From Lichenostomus cassidix (Eukaryota; Chordata; Aves; Passeriformes; Meliphagidae): a DNA stretch of 64,000 nt. A program made the position numbers and the translations under genes. The notes below the pieces were generated by a model. That model saw nothing but the letters and a program-made list of their open reading frames with translations. It made no database searches and was not told the DNA's origin. The DNA lies in contig CM039210.1 of NCBI GenBank assembly GCA_008360975.2, positions 8,434,293-8,498,292 of the forward strand, written 5' to 3'. Shown in pieces: positions 55,285 to 64,000 of the stretch (its first letter is position 1; each line of letters opens with the position of its first letter).

Positions 55285-55462
55285 GGAGAACGTGTTCAAA
55301 GATTTGTATCTGTAGCTGGAGAGCACAGCGGGACCGCTGCCGCCATGGGGAACGACATGGACGTGATTCCCGAGCGGGAGATGAAGGATCTCCAGTTCAG
55401 AGCACTGAAGAAGATTCGCATCTTTGAAACTCTTAAAAGTTCTCCATGACTACAAAAGAAAC
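55285..55462 (+). pseudogene. NUP214: NUP214-like fragment inserted in H
   Basis: Longer than the corresponding part of F. On the plus strand GCCGCCATGG (ATG near 55345) opens [18 protein letters not shown] then [11 protein letters not shown], matching the extreme N-terminus of the nucleoporin NUP214 as I recall it, preceded by a GC-rich 5'-UTR-like stretch. Homology fades after about 30 codons; a stop follows. Direction is opposite to the gag of H. Not expected to be functional. Confidence 0.75.
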
Positions 55463-55547
55463 AACTCCATTCTGTATCAGACTGCTGTTTCTGCTGGCAA
55501 CGCTGTTGGTTAGTTCTGGTTTGCTGCTGAAGCTGTCAATCATTTCC

Positions 55548-56623
55548 TCATCCTTGGGGAGGAGTAGAGTTTAGAGTCTCATCATAGACATCACCGTTGG
55601 GGCAGTGAAGGAGGCGTGGATGGCTCATGGCTCCGCCCACCGGGGCACCCTCTGGGACCTCTGTTTTCGTTGTCATTCGGCCGGAAACCACGGTTGGAGC
55701 AACTTCCGCCACAGGTCTGTTTGTGTGGTCCGCAGGCGGCGCGCAGTGAAGGGTAGGGGCCGCCGCTGCTACTCGGTCACTGGTCACTTTCTGTTTGTTC
55801 TTTTTGTTTCTACAAGCTTCTGTGCTGTGAGTATCTCTGTTGCAGGGGGAACACCAAACTTTTTCGTTACAGTTCTTTCTTATGTGTTTTTTACTCCCAC
55901 ATCGATAACATTGGGATGATTTCTGGTTACTCTGTTTCTTTACCCGCGATATTTGAGCTTTTTCTAACATTGTATTCAGTTGTTCTGGCAAAAGTTCAAC
56001 AGTGACTCTCTCAAACAAAGCAGCTAAGATGTTTTTCGTTGTAAAATTGCCAAGCTCTGTGATATATTGAGACAGGAATAGCTTTTTCATCCAATCGAAT
56101 AACTTTGTATTCTCGGCTGTCGGCAGCGGCACGGAGCGCCCTCTCTCCCCCCCCTCCCTGGCAGGGGGGGCTTCCCTGGCTGCGCTGCGGCTGCCGAAGT
56201 TTTACGCATATTAAAAGCGGCACAGTAACTCACAGGTTTTTCTCTGCTCCATGCGGCTGTTATGTCCTGTGCCGTGAGCCACACAAGGTTTTGCTCCGTG
56301 GCATGTTTCTGTAAGCAGGCTACGACTTTACTCCATGGCTTGCCAAGTTTTCTTGCAATTTTATCACAGTCCAAAAGTAAAATAGCTCTGTAATTCAACC
56401 ACTCTCCCACACTGAATACTGTAATAGGATTTGTAAAAAATCCATAAGCTTGTCCCACTGCCATCAGGCCAGCCAAATGTGACAGGCTGCCTTTGCTAAG
56501 TCCGTGCTTTTCTAAAAAGCATAACAATAAAAATTGGGCTACCTCTGTTTCCATTATGGTCCAGCTGGTTTTCAGGGTCCTGGTCGCCGCCGTCCACATT
56601 CTGCTGGAGCTCGCGGTCGCCAC
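55548..56623 (-). pseudogene. gag: Mini-gag of H
   Basis: Two overlapping frames: 56623-56087 (matrix-type part, METEVAQFLLLCFLEKHGLS) and 56132-55548 (capsid tail and two CCHC knuckles CYRCGSKKHIRKNC and CSPCNRDTHSTEAC). The break lies in the C/G-run near 56147-56170. Contains about 40 residues (QYITELGNFTTKN to QLNTMLEK) that F lacks. Otherwise the same protein as in F. Confidence 0.75.
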
Positions 56624-56802
56624 AGTATGTGCAGTTCACCGAAGTGTAACCCCCATGGTAGGCAGGTCCTATTCGGCCTGTGCCGCTGGATCTCCCCCGA
56701 TTCGGGCGAAGATCTTGACACACCGTCGCTGCACAGCTCCGACGCCTCTCCGTTCCCGCCGCTCTCAGAAGCAGGGTCGTAAAACTCTGCTGTTGGTGTC
56801 CG

Positions 56803-56820
56803 TAGTCGTCGGAGTCACCA
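56803..56820 (-). other. Primer-binding site of H
   Basis: Minus strand TGGTGACTCCGACGACTA, two bases from the LTR; a mutated form of the tRNA-Trp site seen in F. Confidence 0.75.
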
Positions 56821-56822
56821 TT

Positions 56823-57177
56823 TAACATCGCGACGAGAGGGAACTCACGGCAGTCTCAATATGAGATATAGAGTAAGCTCCATTTTATTTCACCAAACGA
56901 GAAACTTATATACTGTTACAGAAGTTACTATTTATAGCTACACACACACCTGCAGTCTGTTCTCACACATTCAGGGATCCTCCTGGTAACTCCCTTTTTC
57001 TTTCTCATAACACTTCTGACTCCCTATTCTTTCCCATGACATTCTTCTCACAGAACATTCTCAGGTAAACAAGTCACTGTAGCTTGTTAGGATTTTACTG
57101 AGGCCTGAGTATGCTGAGGCCCTGCTCAGGTATATTCAGTTAGCATAAGTTTTGCTGGAAAACTGCGTTTTCCAACA
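56823..57177 (-). repeat. 5' LTR of H
   Basis: 355 bp, about eight differences from the 3' LTR, clustered near 57120-57140; TSD GGTACA follows. Confidence 0.95.
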
Positions 57178-57183
57178 GGTACA

Positions 57184-57239
57184 AGGAAAGGGAAAGGATA
57201 TAAAAATGTATAAAAAGGGCAAAAAAACATCAGGCATCA
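57184..57239 (-). repeat. 3' LTR of element I, second part
   Basis: Continuation of 44942-45378 after G and H; ends CATCAGGCATCA. The minus-strand polypurine tract AAAAAGGGGGGAAATGA lies next to it (about 57238-57254). Confidence 0.75.
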
Positions 57240-57254
57240 TTTCCCCCCTTTTTA

Positions 57255-57700
57255 GAGACTAACCAGACTTTACCTTGTCTAGTCTCTCCACTATACTAAC
57301 TATAGCACCAGTTTACACAACCAGCTATAGCAAAAATAATAACTACAATTACAACTATTATAAATGCTTTTTTTTATCCAGGCCCTGTTTAGTAACCATG
57401 AAGTGAGGGTGTGGAAGATATGGTCGAATTTCAAGGCATAGTTTCTGGAACCCACTTCATATAGAATTTGAGTCCTCTTCTAAATTTTCTTCAAATCTTT
57501 CTTAATTTTTCAATTGCCAGTTACTACATCCATCTAGAGGTGGTAATTGGGTACAGATCCAGCAATTGCTCATATCAAGAGCTCTGGATATATTTTGGAT
57601 CACAGTGTTGTGCAACTTTTGGCTGAATTTTGCGTCATGGTTACCAATTGGGCAAACAACAGACATGTAAAGAACAATTTAAACCACATCATCTTGATTT
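57255..57700 (-). pseudogene. env remnant of element I
   Basis: Minus strand gives a signal peptide (MQIKMMWFKLFFTCLLFAQL), a surface fragment with NCWICTQLP (the CWIC-type motif of gammaretroviral SU), then jumps to a TM end (HTLTSWLLNRAW, IIVVIVVIIFAIAGCVNWC). Most of SU and the TM ectodomain is deleted, and frames alternate. Confidence 0.65.
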
Positions 57701-57727
57701 GCATCAGTCTCTGTTTTTTCGATGGTC

Positions 57728-58012
57728 TCAGGGGCAGAAGCTTTCTTCATTCTGGAGTAGTGGATACACGGTCTTTTTCCAGCAACCTTTTCTAGCAGTG
57801 AGGGTGGTCAGTAAAACTTGGAATGGTCTCTTCCACTTAGCTTGGAAGGGGTCGCTGTCCCACCACTTGATATAGACCCAGTTTCCAGGCTGAAATGGGT
57901 GAGCAGGGGTTTCCAATCCTATAGGTTTAGACAGCACAACGAATCTCTGGAGCTTCTGCAAAGTGGAGCTTAAAGCCGTTAAGTATTTTTCTAAATCAAT
58001 TTTACCCTTCAT
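57728..58012 (-). pseudogene. Integrase C-terminal domain of element I
   Basis: LSSTLQKLQRFVVLSKPIGL, HPFQPGNWVYIKWW and RPFQVLLTTLTARK are the usual order of the gammaretroviral integrase tail; the tail of B at 15650-15900 reads similarly. Separated from its catalytic core by an insertion. Confidence 0.8.
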
Positions 58013-58038
58013 GTGAATTTCTCCTGGGATATGTCAGG

Positions 58039-59350
58039 GTTTGACCCTGACTAAATGCCAGGCACCCCTGCTCTCTCCTGCCACAGACATGCAGGAGAGG
58101 GGAAAGAAAAAACTGTTAAACACACCGAATTCATGAGTTACGTGAGATAGGACACTGGTAGGAGGACGCATGGAAGAAGGGCAGACAGGCTCCAAACTTA
58201 AAGTTGCAAAGTGATTTAATTACCTAACAGAGTCGGAGGATAAATGAGAGGTAAAAATAAGGTTTTCAGACACCGTTTGTTCACTCACCCCCCCTCCCTC
58301 TTAAGACACCATTTTCTACTCACTCCCGTCCCTCCATACAACCAACAGCTTGGGTAGGGGGGCAGGGTATGGGGTATTTTCTTAGTCCAGTCCATAAATC
58401 TATTCATCACTACAATTCTTCTGCTGCAAATACTGTTTCTCTGCTCATTCTTTCTCTCTTAAGACAGTTTCTCCAATCACCCCTCTCCCTCTTAAGAAGC
58501 TGTTTCTCCGCTCACCCCCCTCCCTCTTTCCAACCAACAGCATGGGCAGGGGGCAGGATAAGGGCTTTTTTCTCTGGTCAGTCTGTCAGGGAAAGGGGTC
58601 CTCCACTTAGCCATGGGGTCCCTCCTACGAGAGACAGTCCTCTGGGAACTTCTTTGGCGTGGGTCTAATCTCACAAGCAGCATCCTGCCCGAATTCTGCT
58701 GCAACATGAGTCCTCTTGTCCATAAGGTGAAGACTCTCCCGAGCTGAGGCCAGGCTGCTTCCATGCCAGGAGCAAGGCCTTTCTCTCCCTTGCAAGGCCT
58801 TTGAAGCTTTAACTCTTTAGATGAGACTCCCACTGGATCACAGCTTCTTTCAGGCATCCACCTGCTCCTCTGGTGTGGGCACCTCCCCACCTGCTGTGGG
58901 TGGATTTCTGCACCCCTGTGGACTCCATGGGCTGCAGGGGGACCACCTGCTCCCCCCACGGTCTTCACCACAGCTAACAGAGGGTTTTCAGCTCTGGCAG
59001 CTGGAGAACCTCCTCCCCTACCTTTTCCACTGACCTTGGTGTCTCCATGTTTTTCTCCCTTCACATATTTTTACTTCCTCCTCCTCCTCTAACTAAAAAG
59101 AAGTGCGTGACTACTTTGATTTAATTTCTTCTTAAATATGTTTTCACAAAGGCATAACTAGCACCTCTAATTGGCCCAAACTTGGCCAGCAGCATGTCCA
59201 TCACTCTCAGAGCCATCAGAGATTGGCTCTGCTGGACTTGATGTAAAACTTCCAGAACTTTCACTCAGGACACACAGGAGCCATCTTTGTGCCACTCCCC
59301 ACCCCTCAGACACTTCTTCAGGCCTACTACAACAGCTTTTGAGGGGCCCA
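58039..59350. mobile_element. Insertion in integrase of element I, probable solo LTR or other interspersed repeat
   Basis: About 1.3 kb separates the two integrase parts. It begins near TGTCAGGGTTTGACCC and includes GGTCTTCACCACAG, CACTGACCTTGGTGTCT and CCTTGGCCAGCAGC-like segments that I associate with a widespread avian interspersed repeat. Internal CTCCCTCTTAAGA units recur near 58300, 58460 and 58485. Exact ends, orientation and family not settled. Confidence 0.5.
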
Positions 59351-59365
59351 AATTTCTCTTAGATG

Positions 59366-60030
59366 TTAAAAATACCTTGCTGATGTTCTGGGCCAATCAA
59401 AACCACCACAGATAAGTGGAACCTGATATGGTCTGCCATATAAGATTTCATAGGGACTTATATTGTCCCTTCGCCTTGGTTGTATGTGGACCCTCAGTAA
59501 GGCTATAGGCAAAGCCTGAACCCATGCCATAGATGTTTCTTGGCAGATCTTACTAATCTGGGCTTTGAGGGTTCTATTCATACATTCAACTTTCTACTTG
59601 CTTGGGGGCTGTATGGTGTGTGCAAGTCCCAAGTAAGTCCCAAAATCTTGCTAACTTCCCCGATCACCCTTGCAACAAAATGTGGTCCTCTATCTGATGA
59701 CATTTCCAAAGGAACCCCGAACCTTGGAATTATATGGTTGAGCAAGGCTTTCACTACTTCCTTTTCTGCATTGGTGTGACAGGGATAAGCTTCAGGCTAC
59801 CCACGTAACATTTCAACCAAAACCAGTACATATTTTTATTTTTCCTTGAGTGACATTTCAGCAAAATCTATTTGCCAGTAATGTCCCGGGAGAGGCCCTA
59901 CCTTGGTCACTCATAGCATTACACTCTTGCTTGTGTCAGGGCTGTTTTTGCAACAGGTTTCACACTTGCTTGTTACAGATTGCACTTGTTACAAGTGGAG
60001 ACAGAGGGTGGATAGATTTTACCAGCTGTT
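59366..60030 (-). pseudogene. Integrase core of element I
   Basis: Open piece 59581-59366 reads MNRTLKAQISKICQE, ALPIALLRVHIQP and NISPYEILYGRPYQ, matching B at 15440-15590. Upstream, in broken frames, are FCWKC-type scraps, EIDHILLQ-like remnants of the second Asp box and a Cys-rich zinc region. Strongly decayed. Confidence 0.75.
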
Positions 60031-60035
60031 TAGGC

Positions 60036-60256
60036 CTATGACAACTAGTGATCAACCTATTCAGAGCAACCAGCACCCCAAAAACTCAGTCTCACTCACA
60101 AGTCCTTATAAAGACGGCCGATTTAGGTCTAATATAAAATAGATTACTGTTTATTAGACACAAGAGAGAACAGAGCAAAGAACCAAACAACTTATTACTA
60201 CACAATACATGCAAAGCTACTCATAGCTAAACAAACATATATATATATATATATAT
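60036..60256 (-). repeat. Inverted copy of LTR C, truncated
   Basis: Minus strand matches 20985-21080 and 21551-21655, reading through the site where the other copy has a solo LTR. It abuts the integrase region of I exactly as LTR C abuts its integrase-like scrap. Cut at an (AT)n tract by the LTR of J. Confidence 0.65.
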
Positions 60257-60259
60257 ATA

Positions 60260-60654
60260 TAACGAACGGCGAAAGGAAACAAGCAGCAGTCTCAATGTGA
60301 GATATAAAGCAAGCTTCATTTATTTAAACGCGTGTGCTCTTTATATACTGTTACAGTGCTTATATTTATTAATCACTAATCTACTCGTTAATTGCAGCAG
60401 TTACAGCTTACATTTCTTCTACATTCCATTCTCACATCCACAGGGTTTACCCCTCATTCTTTGTTAATCATAAGTTCCCTCCCGTACATTCCTTACACAG
60501 CTGCATCTTTTTGATATTTTCTCACGAGGAATTCTCAGGGAAGCAAGCTACTGCGGCCTGTATATGGCCTGACTGCTACTTAGCTTAACAATGATCTTGC
60601 TCGCACAAACCTTCTAATAATTCATGTCCGTGATCTTGAAGCCATTGTGTAACA
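60260..60654 (-). repeat. 3' LTR of J
   Basis: About 395 bp; minus strand starts TGTTACACAATGG directly after the polypurine tract (GAAAAGGGGGAAT) and ends near TTCGTTA. The left edge lies against an AT repeat, so it is uncertain by a few bases. Confidence 0.75.
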
Positions 60655-62159
60655 ATTCCCCCTTTTCTCTTTTGGGCGAGCAGGATCCCGTTAGTTGTTT
60701 GATTAATTTGCTTAACAACACACTTATAAGTAATTTTCACTACAATAACTATCAATATAAGAATTCCTAGCCAACGTAGACCTTCTTTAAGCAAGGATAT
60801 CAGCCATGGTGACAGACCTCCAAACAGGGATGATAACCATTTGTCTAAAGGATTGACATCAACTGTAATTGTAGAGGTGTGTTTTTTCAACCACTCTAGT
60901 TGCTTATGGATGGAATTGCTATGATCTGACAAATTAAAGCAGCACATCCCTTCAAAGTCTTTACAACCATGGCCTTGAGCTAACAATAAAAAATCAATAG
61001 CAGCTCGATTTTGAAGCACGGCATGTCGCAAACTCTTTTGGTCAAGCAGCAATTGGGAAATAATATTAGTAGTAACATTTGCTTGTTTAACTGTCCAACA
61101 TGCTAGTTTCTCAATTTGCCTAAGGGCTCTTGCAGCGGCTATTCTGGGGGTGAACAGGGAGGTGAACACCTTAGCTGTTACTGACCATAATTCAACATCA
61201 TCTTTGCACCGTGAGTCTAGTTGGTGAGACAGAGAACGCTGCTGGCGCTTTGGCTCAGCGACTACGCTAAGCCACATGCGTTGGTAGGGTGCTAAAAGAG
61301 TTAGTTCTCCTAAATAGCATGGCCCTCCAAAGACGTTATGAGGGACTCCTTGCCATGCTCTGTCTCCACATATTAAGAACACAGATGGAGGTAACGCTTT
61401 GGGTGTTCTGTTGTTCCAAATTGTAATCGGTGGTTCTCTCATTTCAGCTCCCAAAGCACCCAAGCTCTGATTAGCAGTGTTGTTACTTCCGCAATAGCCG
61501 CCTTTAACAGTGTATGAGTATTCTGCTATATTTATCGGGCTGACATTTGTCCAGCCTTCGTTAGAGTGACTTAGATCTGGGTTTGGGTTTCGTTGTCCAC
61601 TTCGCACACACATGTAACTGCGCCCTATATATTTAATTTCTGCCGGGCCTTGCCACAGGCCTGTGCATGGGTCGCGATACATAACTATCATGGGTGCTTT
61701 ATGCTCTGAAGCTGCAGCTCGGCCATGCACCTGTGCAGGAGGAGAATCCTGGTCTGAAAAAATACACAAATAGTTTAACACAAACAATGTTTTAGACAGC
61801 TTTTCACAAACATCACAGATATCATTGAACTTGTCCAAGTATCGTTTCAAGGTTTGATTTGCTCGCTCGACAATGGCTTGCCCTGTTGGTGAATGGGGAA
61901 TGCCTGTTACATGCTTGACCCCCCACTGTTGACAGAATTGTCGCATTTTTTCACTGACATAGGCGGGCCCATTGTCGGTTTTGATCTGTTGAGGCACTCC
62001 CATAACTGCAAAACAGCTTGTCAAATGCCATATGACGTGGGAAGCCTTCTCTCCTGTCTGAGCCGTGGCCCACAGAAATCTGCTGTATGTGTCGATTGTA
62101 ACATGCACATACTTTAGTCGGCCAAACACTGCTGGACATGGGTGATATCCATTTGCCAA
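60585..62159 (-). pseudogene. Fused integrase-env frame of J
   Basis: 524 open codons. Residues 1-180 are integrase (FGRLKYVHVTIDTYS, KTDNGPAYVS, QAIVERANQT and GPAEIKYIGRSYMCV). Near residue 185 the frame passes without a stop into env SU (GWTNVSPINIAEYSYT, GDRAWQGVPHN), losing the integrase end and the Env signal peptide. TM follows: LQNRAAIDFLLLAQGHGC with CX6CC (CKDFEGMCC), an anchor (GILILIVIVVKITYKCVV) and a tail that extends into the LTR. TM strongly resembles alpharetroviruses. A deletion most likely made the fusion; a chimeric protein would be non-functional as Env because it lacks a signal peptide. Confidence 0.85.
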
Positions 62160-62926
62160 AGTTCACAAGGGCCTAAACCTCGTGGATTCACCCCAATTCC
62201 TAGGCCTGGCCCATGATGGCTACAACTAGGACAAGCTCTGACAATGCCTCTTGCTTCTTCCATAGTTATTTTAAACTGGTGGAAGAGTCCCTTGGCATTT
62301 TGATGAAAAGTGTTGTGAGCTTCTCTGGCTTTAACAAATTCGCTCAGTGGTACTGCTACGGAAACCAAACGATCCACTCTCTCATTGCCTTCTCCAAGGC
62401 CTTTCGACCATTTGTGGCTTCGTATATGAATGACAGCATAGGCACATTCTCGCTGATAAATTGCAGCCTGCAGCTGTCTCAGGAGTTCAAACAGTCGTTT
62501 ATTTTGGCAGTCTTTAAGTCGGGCATCCTCGATACGTTGCACTATGCCGGTGACATACATGGAGTCAAAAACTACATTTAACTCTGTAGAGTGCCAGTTC
62601 ACAAAGGCCCAGATGACTGCTGCCAGTTCCAGGGTTTGCAGTGAGTCTTCTTCTTTCGCGGCTAATAGGTGATGATGCCATTTACCATCTTGCATCCGAG
62701 TTGCCGCTGCACATCGAGATTTCCTTCCTGCATCTGTAAAAACTGTTACTGCATTTTGCAATGGGCGTTCACTCCTTTTTGGTATTGTAATCCAATCTTG
62801 GTTACTCACCCAGCACAGGGTGGTAGACTGCAGTGGCTCCACATTAATTTCCACTGCCTGGGACAGCAGGCTAATTTGCAGCGCTTGTGAATGCTGAAGG
62901 TACCACTCGAGATCTCGTCGTTTCAT
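62114..62926 (-). pseudogene. RNase H and integrase N-terminus of J
   Basis: RT end, then RNase H with VFTDAGRKS, LELAAVIWAF, VFDSMYVTG and GNERVDRL, then integrase zinc domain (AHNTFHQNAKGLFHQF, CPSC) and the first catalytic Asp in WQMDITHVQ. A frameshift near 62120-62140 separates it from the rest of integrase at 62159. Confidence 0.85.
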
Positions 62927-63085
62927 TGGTAGGTAGTTTCTGGCTCTTGGCTTGTTAACTGTAAAATCCTGGTGCGGCCCTTCTGGATCAATTCTGCTAT
63001 GTTTTCAACTTTTTGTTGAATTGTAGTTTTGGGCTGAATGCTGGTAAACAGCCATTCTAATATTTTCACCTTATTCTCCCCCTTT

Positions 63086-63856
63086 TTATTTTTGCACTGC
63101 GTCAGTGCACCAAGGAGTTGTTTTTTTGCCGCTTAAAATTGTAAGGTCCATGGGAATGTCTGAGTCGCAACAGTCGACCCAGCGCTGTGCGATCTGTGTA
63201 CCGATCTTCTGAATAATCTGCTGTTGCACTGGGGTGGGATGCACTGTCCATGCTGGGTCGGTGCCTTGTAGCAATGGTTGCAAAGCATGAATGTCATCAT
63301 TTGAGATGCCAACAACTGGACGTAACCATTGAATGTCTCCCAGGAGGTGCTGTGCGTCAAGAAACGTCTTCACCTGAGTGTTAAGCTGTAATTTTTGTGG
63401 TCTCACATGCCCTTTTGTTATTTGCCATCCCAAGTATTTCCAAACAGGGTTACGTTGGATTTTTTCAGGAGCAACAATTAGTCCGTGTCTGCTTAACTGC
63501 TGCTGTAGCATGTTTTCTTGGCTGCTAGTAAAGGCTGAGGCCTGGGCAAATAAAATGTCATCCATGTAGTGATAGATCAATGTTTCAGGCCATGCCGTAC
63601 GAATGGGCTGTAGTGCATTGGCCACAAACAGCTGGCACAGGGTGGGGCTATTTTTCATTCCCTGTGGCAGAACAGTCCATTCAAATCTTAGGAAAGGGGC
63701 TTCTCTGTTAATCGTCAGTAGGGTAAAAGCAAATCGTGCAGTGTCCACTGGATGCAGTCGAATTGTAAAAAAGCAGTCTTTCAGGTCAATGATCAGCAGG
63801 TGCCATCCCTCAGGAAGCATGGCAGGGTTTGGCAATCCAGGCTGGAGGGCCCCCAT
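63086..63856 (-). pseudogene. RT of J
   Basis: 256 open codons: LLIIDLKDCFFTIRLHP, LPQGMKNSPTLCQLF, YMDD (in YHYMDDIL), PEKIQ and a thumb (GDIQWLRPVVG). Frameshifts separate it from RNase H (62927-63085) and from the upstream fingers, which read on to the window end ([10 protein letters not shown] near 63930). Confidence 0.85.
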
Positions 63857-64000
63857 TGCTTCATTTATGCATTAACTGCTCGCAGGTCGTGTAACAGTCT
63901 ATATTTGCCGGATTTTTTCTTGATGACAAAGATGGGCATATTCCAGGGGCTCGTGGAAGGTCGCAAATGTCCTTGTTGCAGTTGTTCTTGTACTAAAAGC

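Larger units (their letters stand above)
53526..57177 (-). mobile_element. Element H: gag-only LTR retroelement with host-like inserts
   Basis: 3652 bp, 355-bp LTRs differing at about eight positions, TSD GGTACA at 53520-53525 and 57178-57183, tRNA-Trp-like primer site, frameshifted mini-gag. Same plan as F, plus two extra segments (about 54997-55207 and 55285-55462) that resemble cellular genes. Shares its left TSD copy with provirus G. Confidence 0.95.
60260..64000 (-). mobile_element. Element J: alpharetrovirus-like ERV, runs off the window
   Basis: 3' LTR, env/integrase fusion, RNase H and RT read on the minus strand; gag, pro and 5' LTR are outside. Its LTR shares GCAGTCTCAAT, TGAGATATAAAG and TTATATACTGTTACAG with the LTRs of F and H. 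It inserted in the (AT)n tract of the inverted LTR C. Confidence 0.85.

Noticed and set aside
55285..55462. A functional NUP214 or RING gene
   Set aside because: Only the first codons or first Cys pair remain, with stops, inside a retroelement.
58492..59064. 190-codon minus-strand frame in the insertion within element I
   Set aside because: Lies wholly inside interspersed-repeat sequence and resembles no known family.
60241..60260. (AT)n tract as a promoter
   Set aside because: It is a microsatellite at the junction of LTR C and J; no promoter context can be argued.

Overview
This is eukaryotic, almost certainly avian, DNA made nearly entirely of nested LTR retroelements. No intact cellular gene is visible. 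The bird assignment rests on an env resembling that of avian alpharetroviruses, an 18-base primer-binding site of the avian-leukosis tRNA-Trp type, and the mix of families. Such density of young, nested insertions is typical of a low-recombining region such as the avian W chromosome; that last step is inference. I number elements Z, A-C, E-L.

Layout. 1-20.7 kb: an old class III (ERV-L-like) pol (element Z, +) split by a gammaretrovirus-like provirus A (670-8899), a younger gammaretrovirus-like provirus B (9796-19076), and a solo LTR of B's family (19985-20472, -). Each insertion has matching LTRs and/or a 4-bp target-site duplication (TSD). 20.8-21.7 kb: an LTR (C) carrying another solo LTR and joined to an integrase-like scrap. 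21.7-27.3 kb: a 5'-truncated betaretrovirus-like element E (+) with two solo LTRs inside. 27.4-30.8 kb: a 1-kb solo LTR and a degenerate repeat tract. 30841-37345: a nearly intact ERV-L provirus L (+) with gag and pol in one frame. 38.8-44.9 kb: a rearranged betaretrovirus-like element K (+) holding a fragment of host SLC37A3 where env should be, split by a very young gag-only element F (-). 44.9-60.3 kb: a decayed gammaretrovirus-like element I (-) whose 3' LTR holds two insertions, G (near-intact betaretrovirus-like provirus) and H (gag-only element), placed at exactly the same hexamer. 60.3-64 kb: alpharetrovirus-like element J (-), running off the end.

How the genes work together. B, G, L and J carry the usual gag, protease, reverse transcriptase, RNase H, integrase and (not L) env cassettes. 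G shows two candidate -1 frameshift sites and a degenerate dUTPase-like segment, the arrangement known from betaretroviruses, but an alpharetrovirus-like env. L shows gag-TAG-pol in one frame. F and H lack pol and env, keep LTRs, tRNA-Trp primer site, polypurine tract and a mini-gag, and share LTR sequence with J, so J-like elements may mobilise them.

Most notable: (1) the envelope of B starts with three immunoglobulin-like domains, read continuously with SU-TM apart from one stop codon; (2) host cDNA-like fragments sit inside retroelements: SLC37A3 in K, and NUP214 plus a RING-like piece in H; (3) G and H share one target hexamer. These identifications come from reading translations without database searches.
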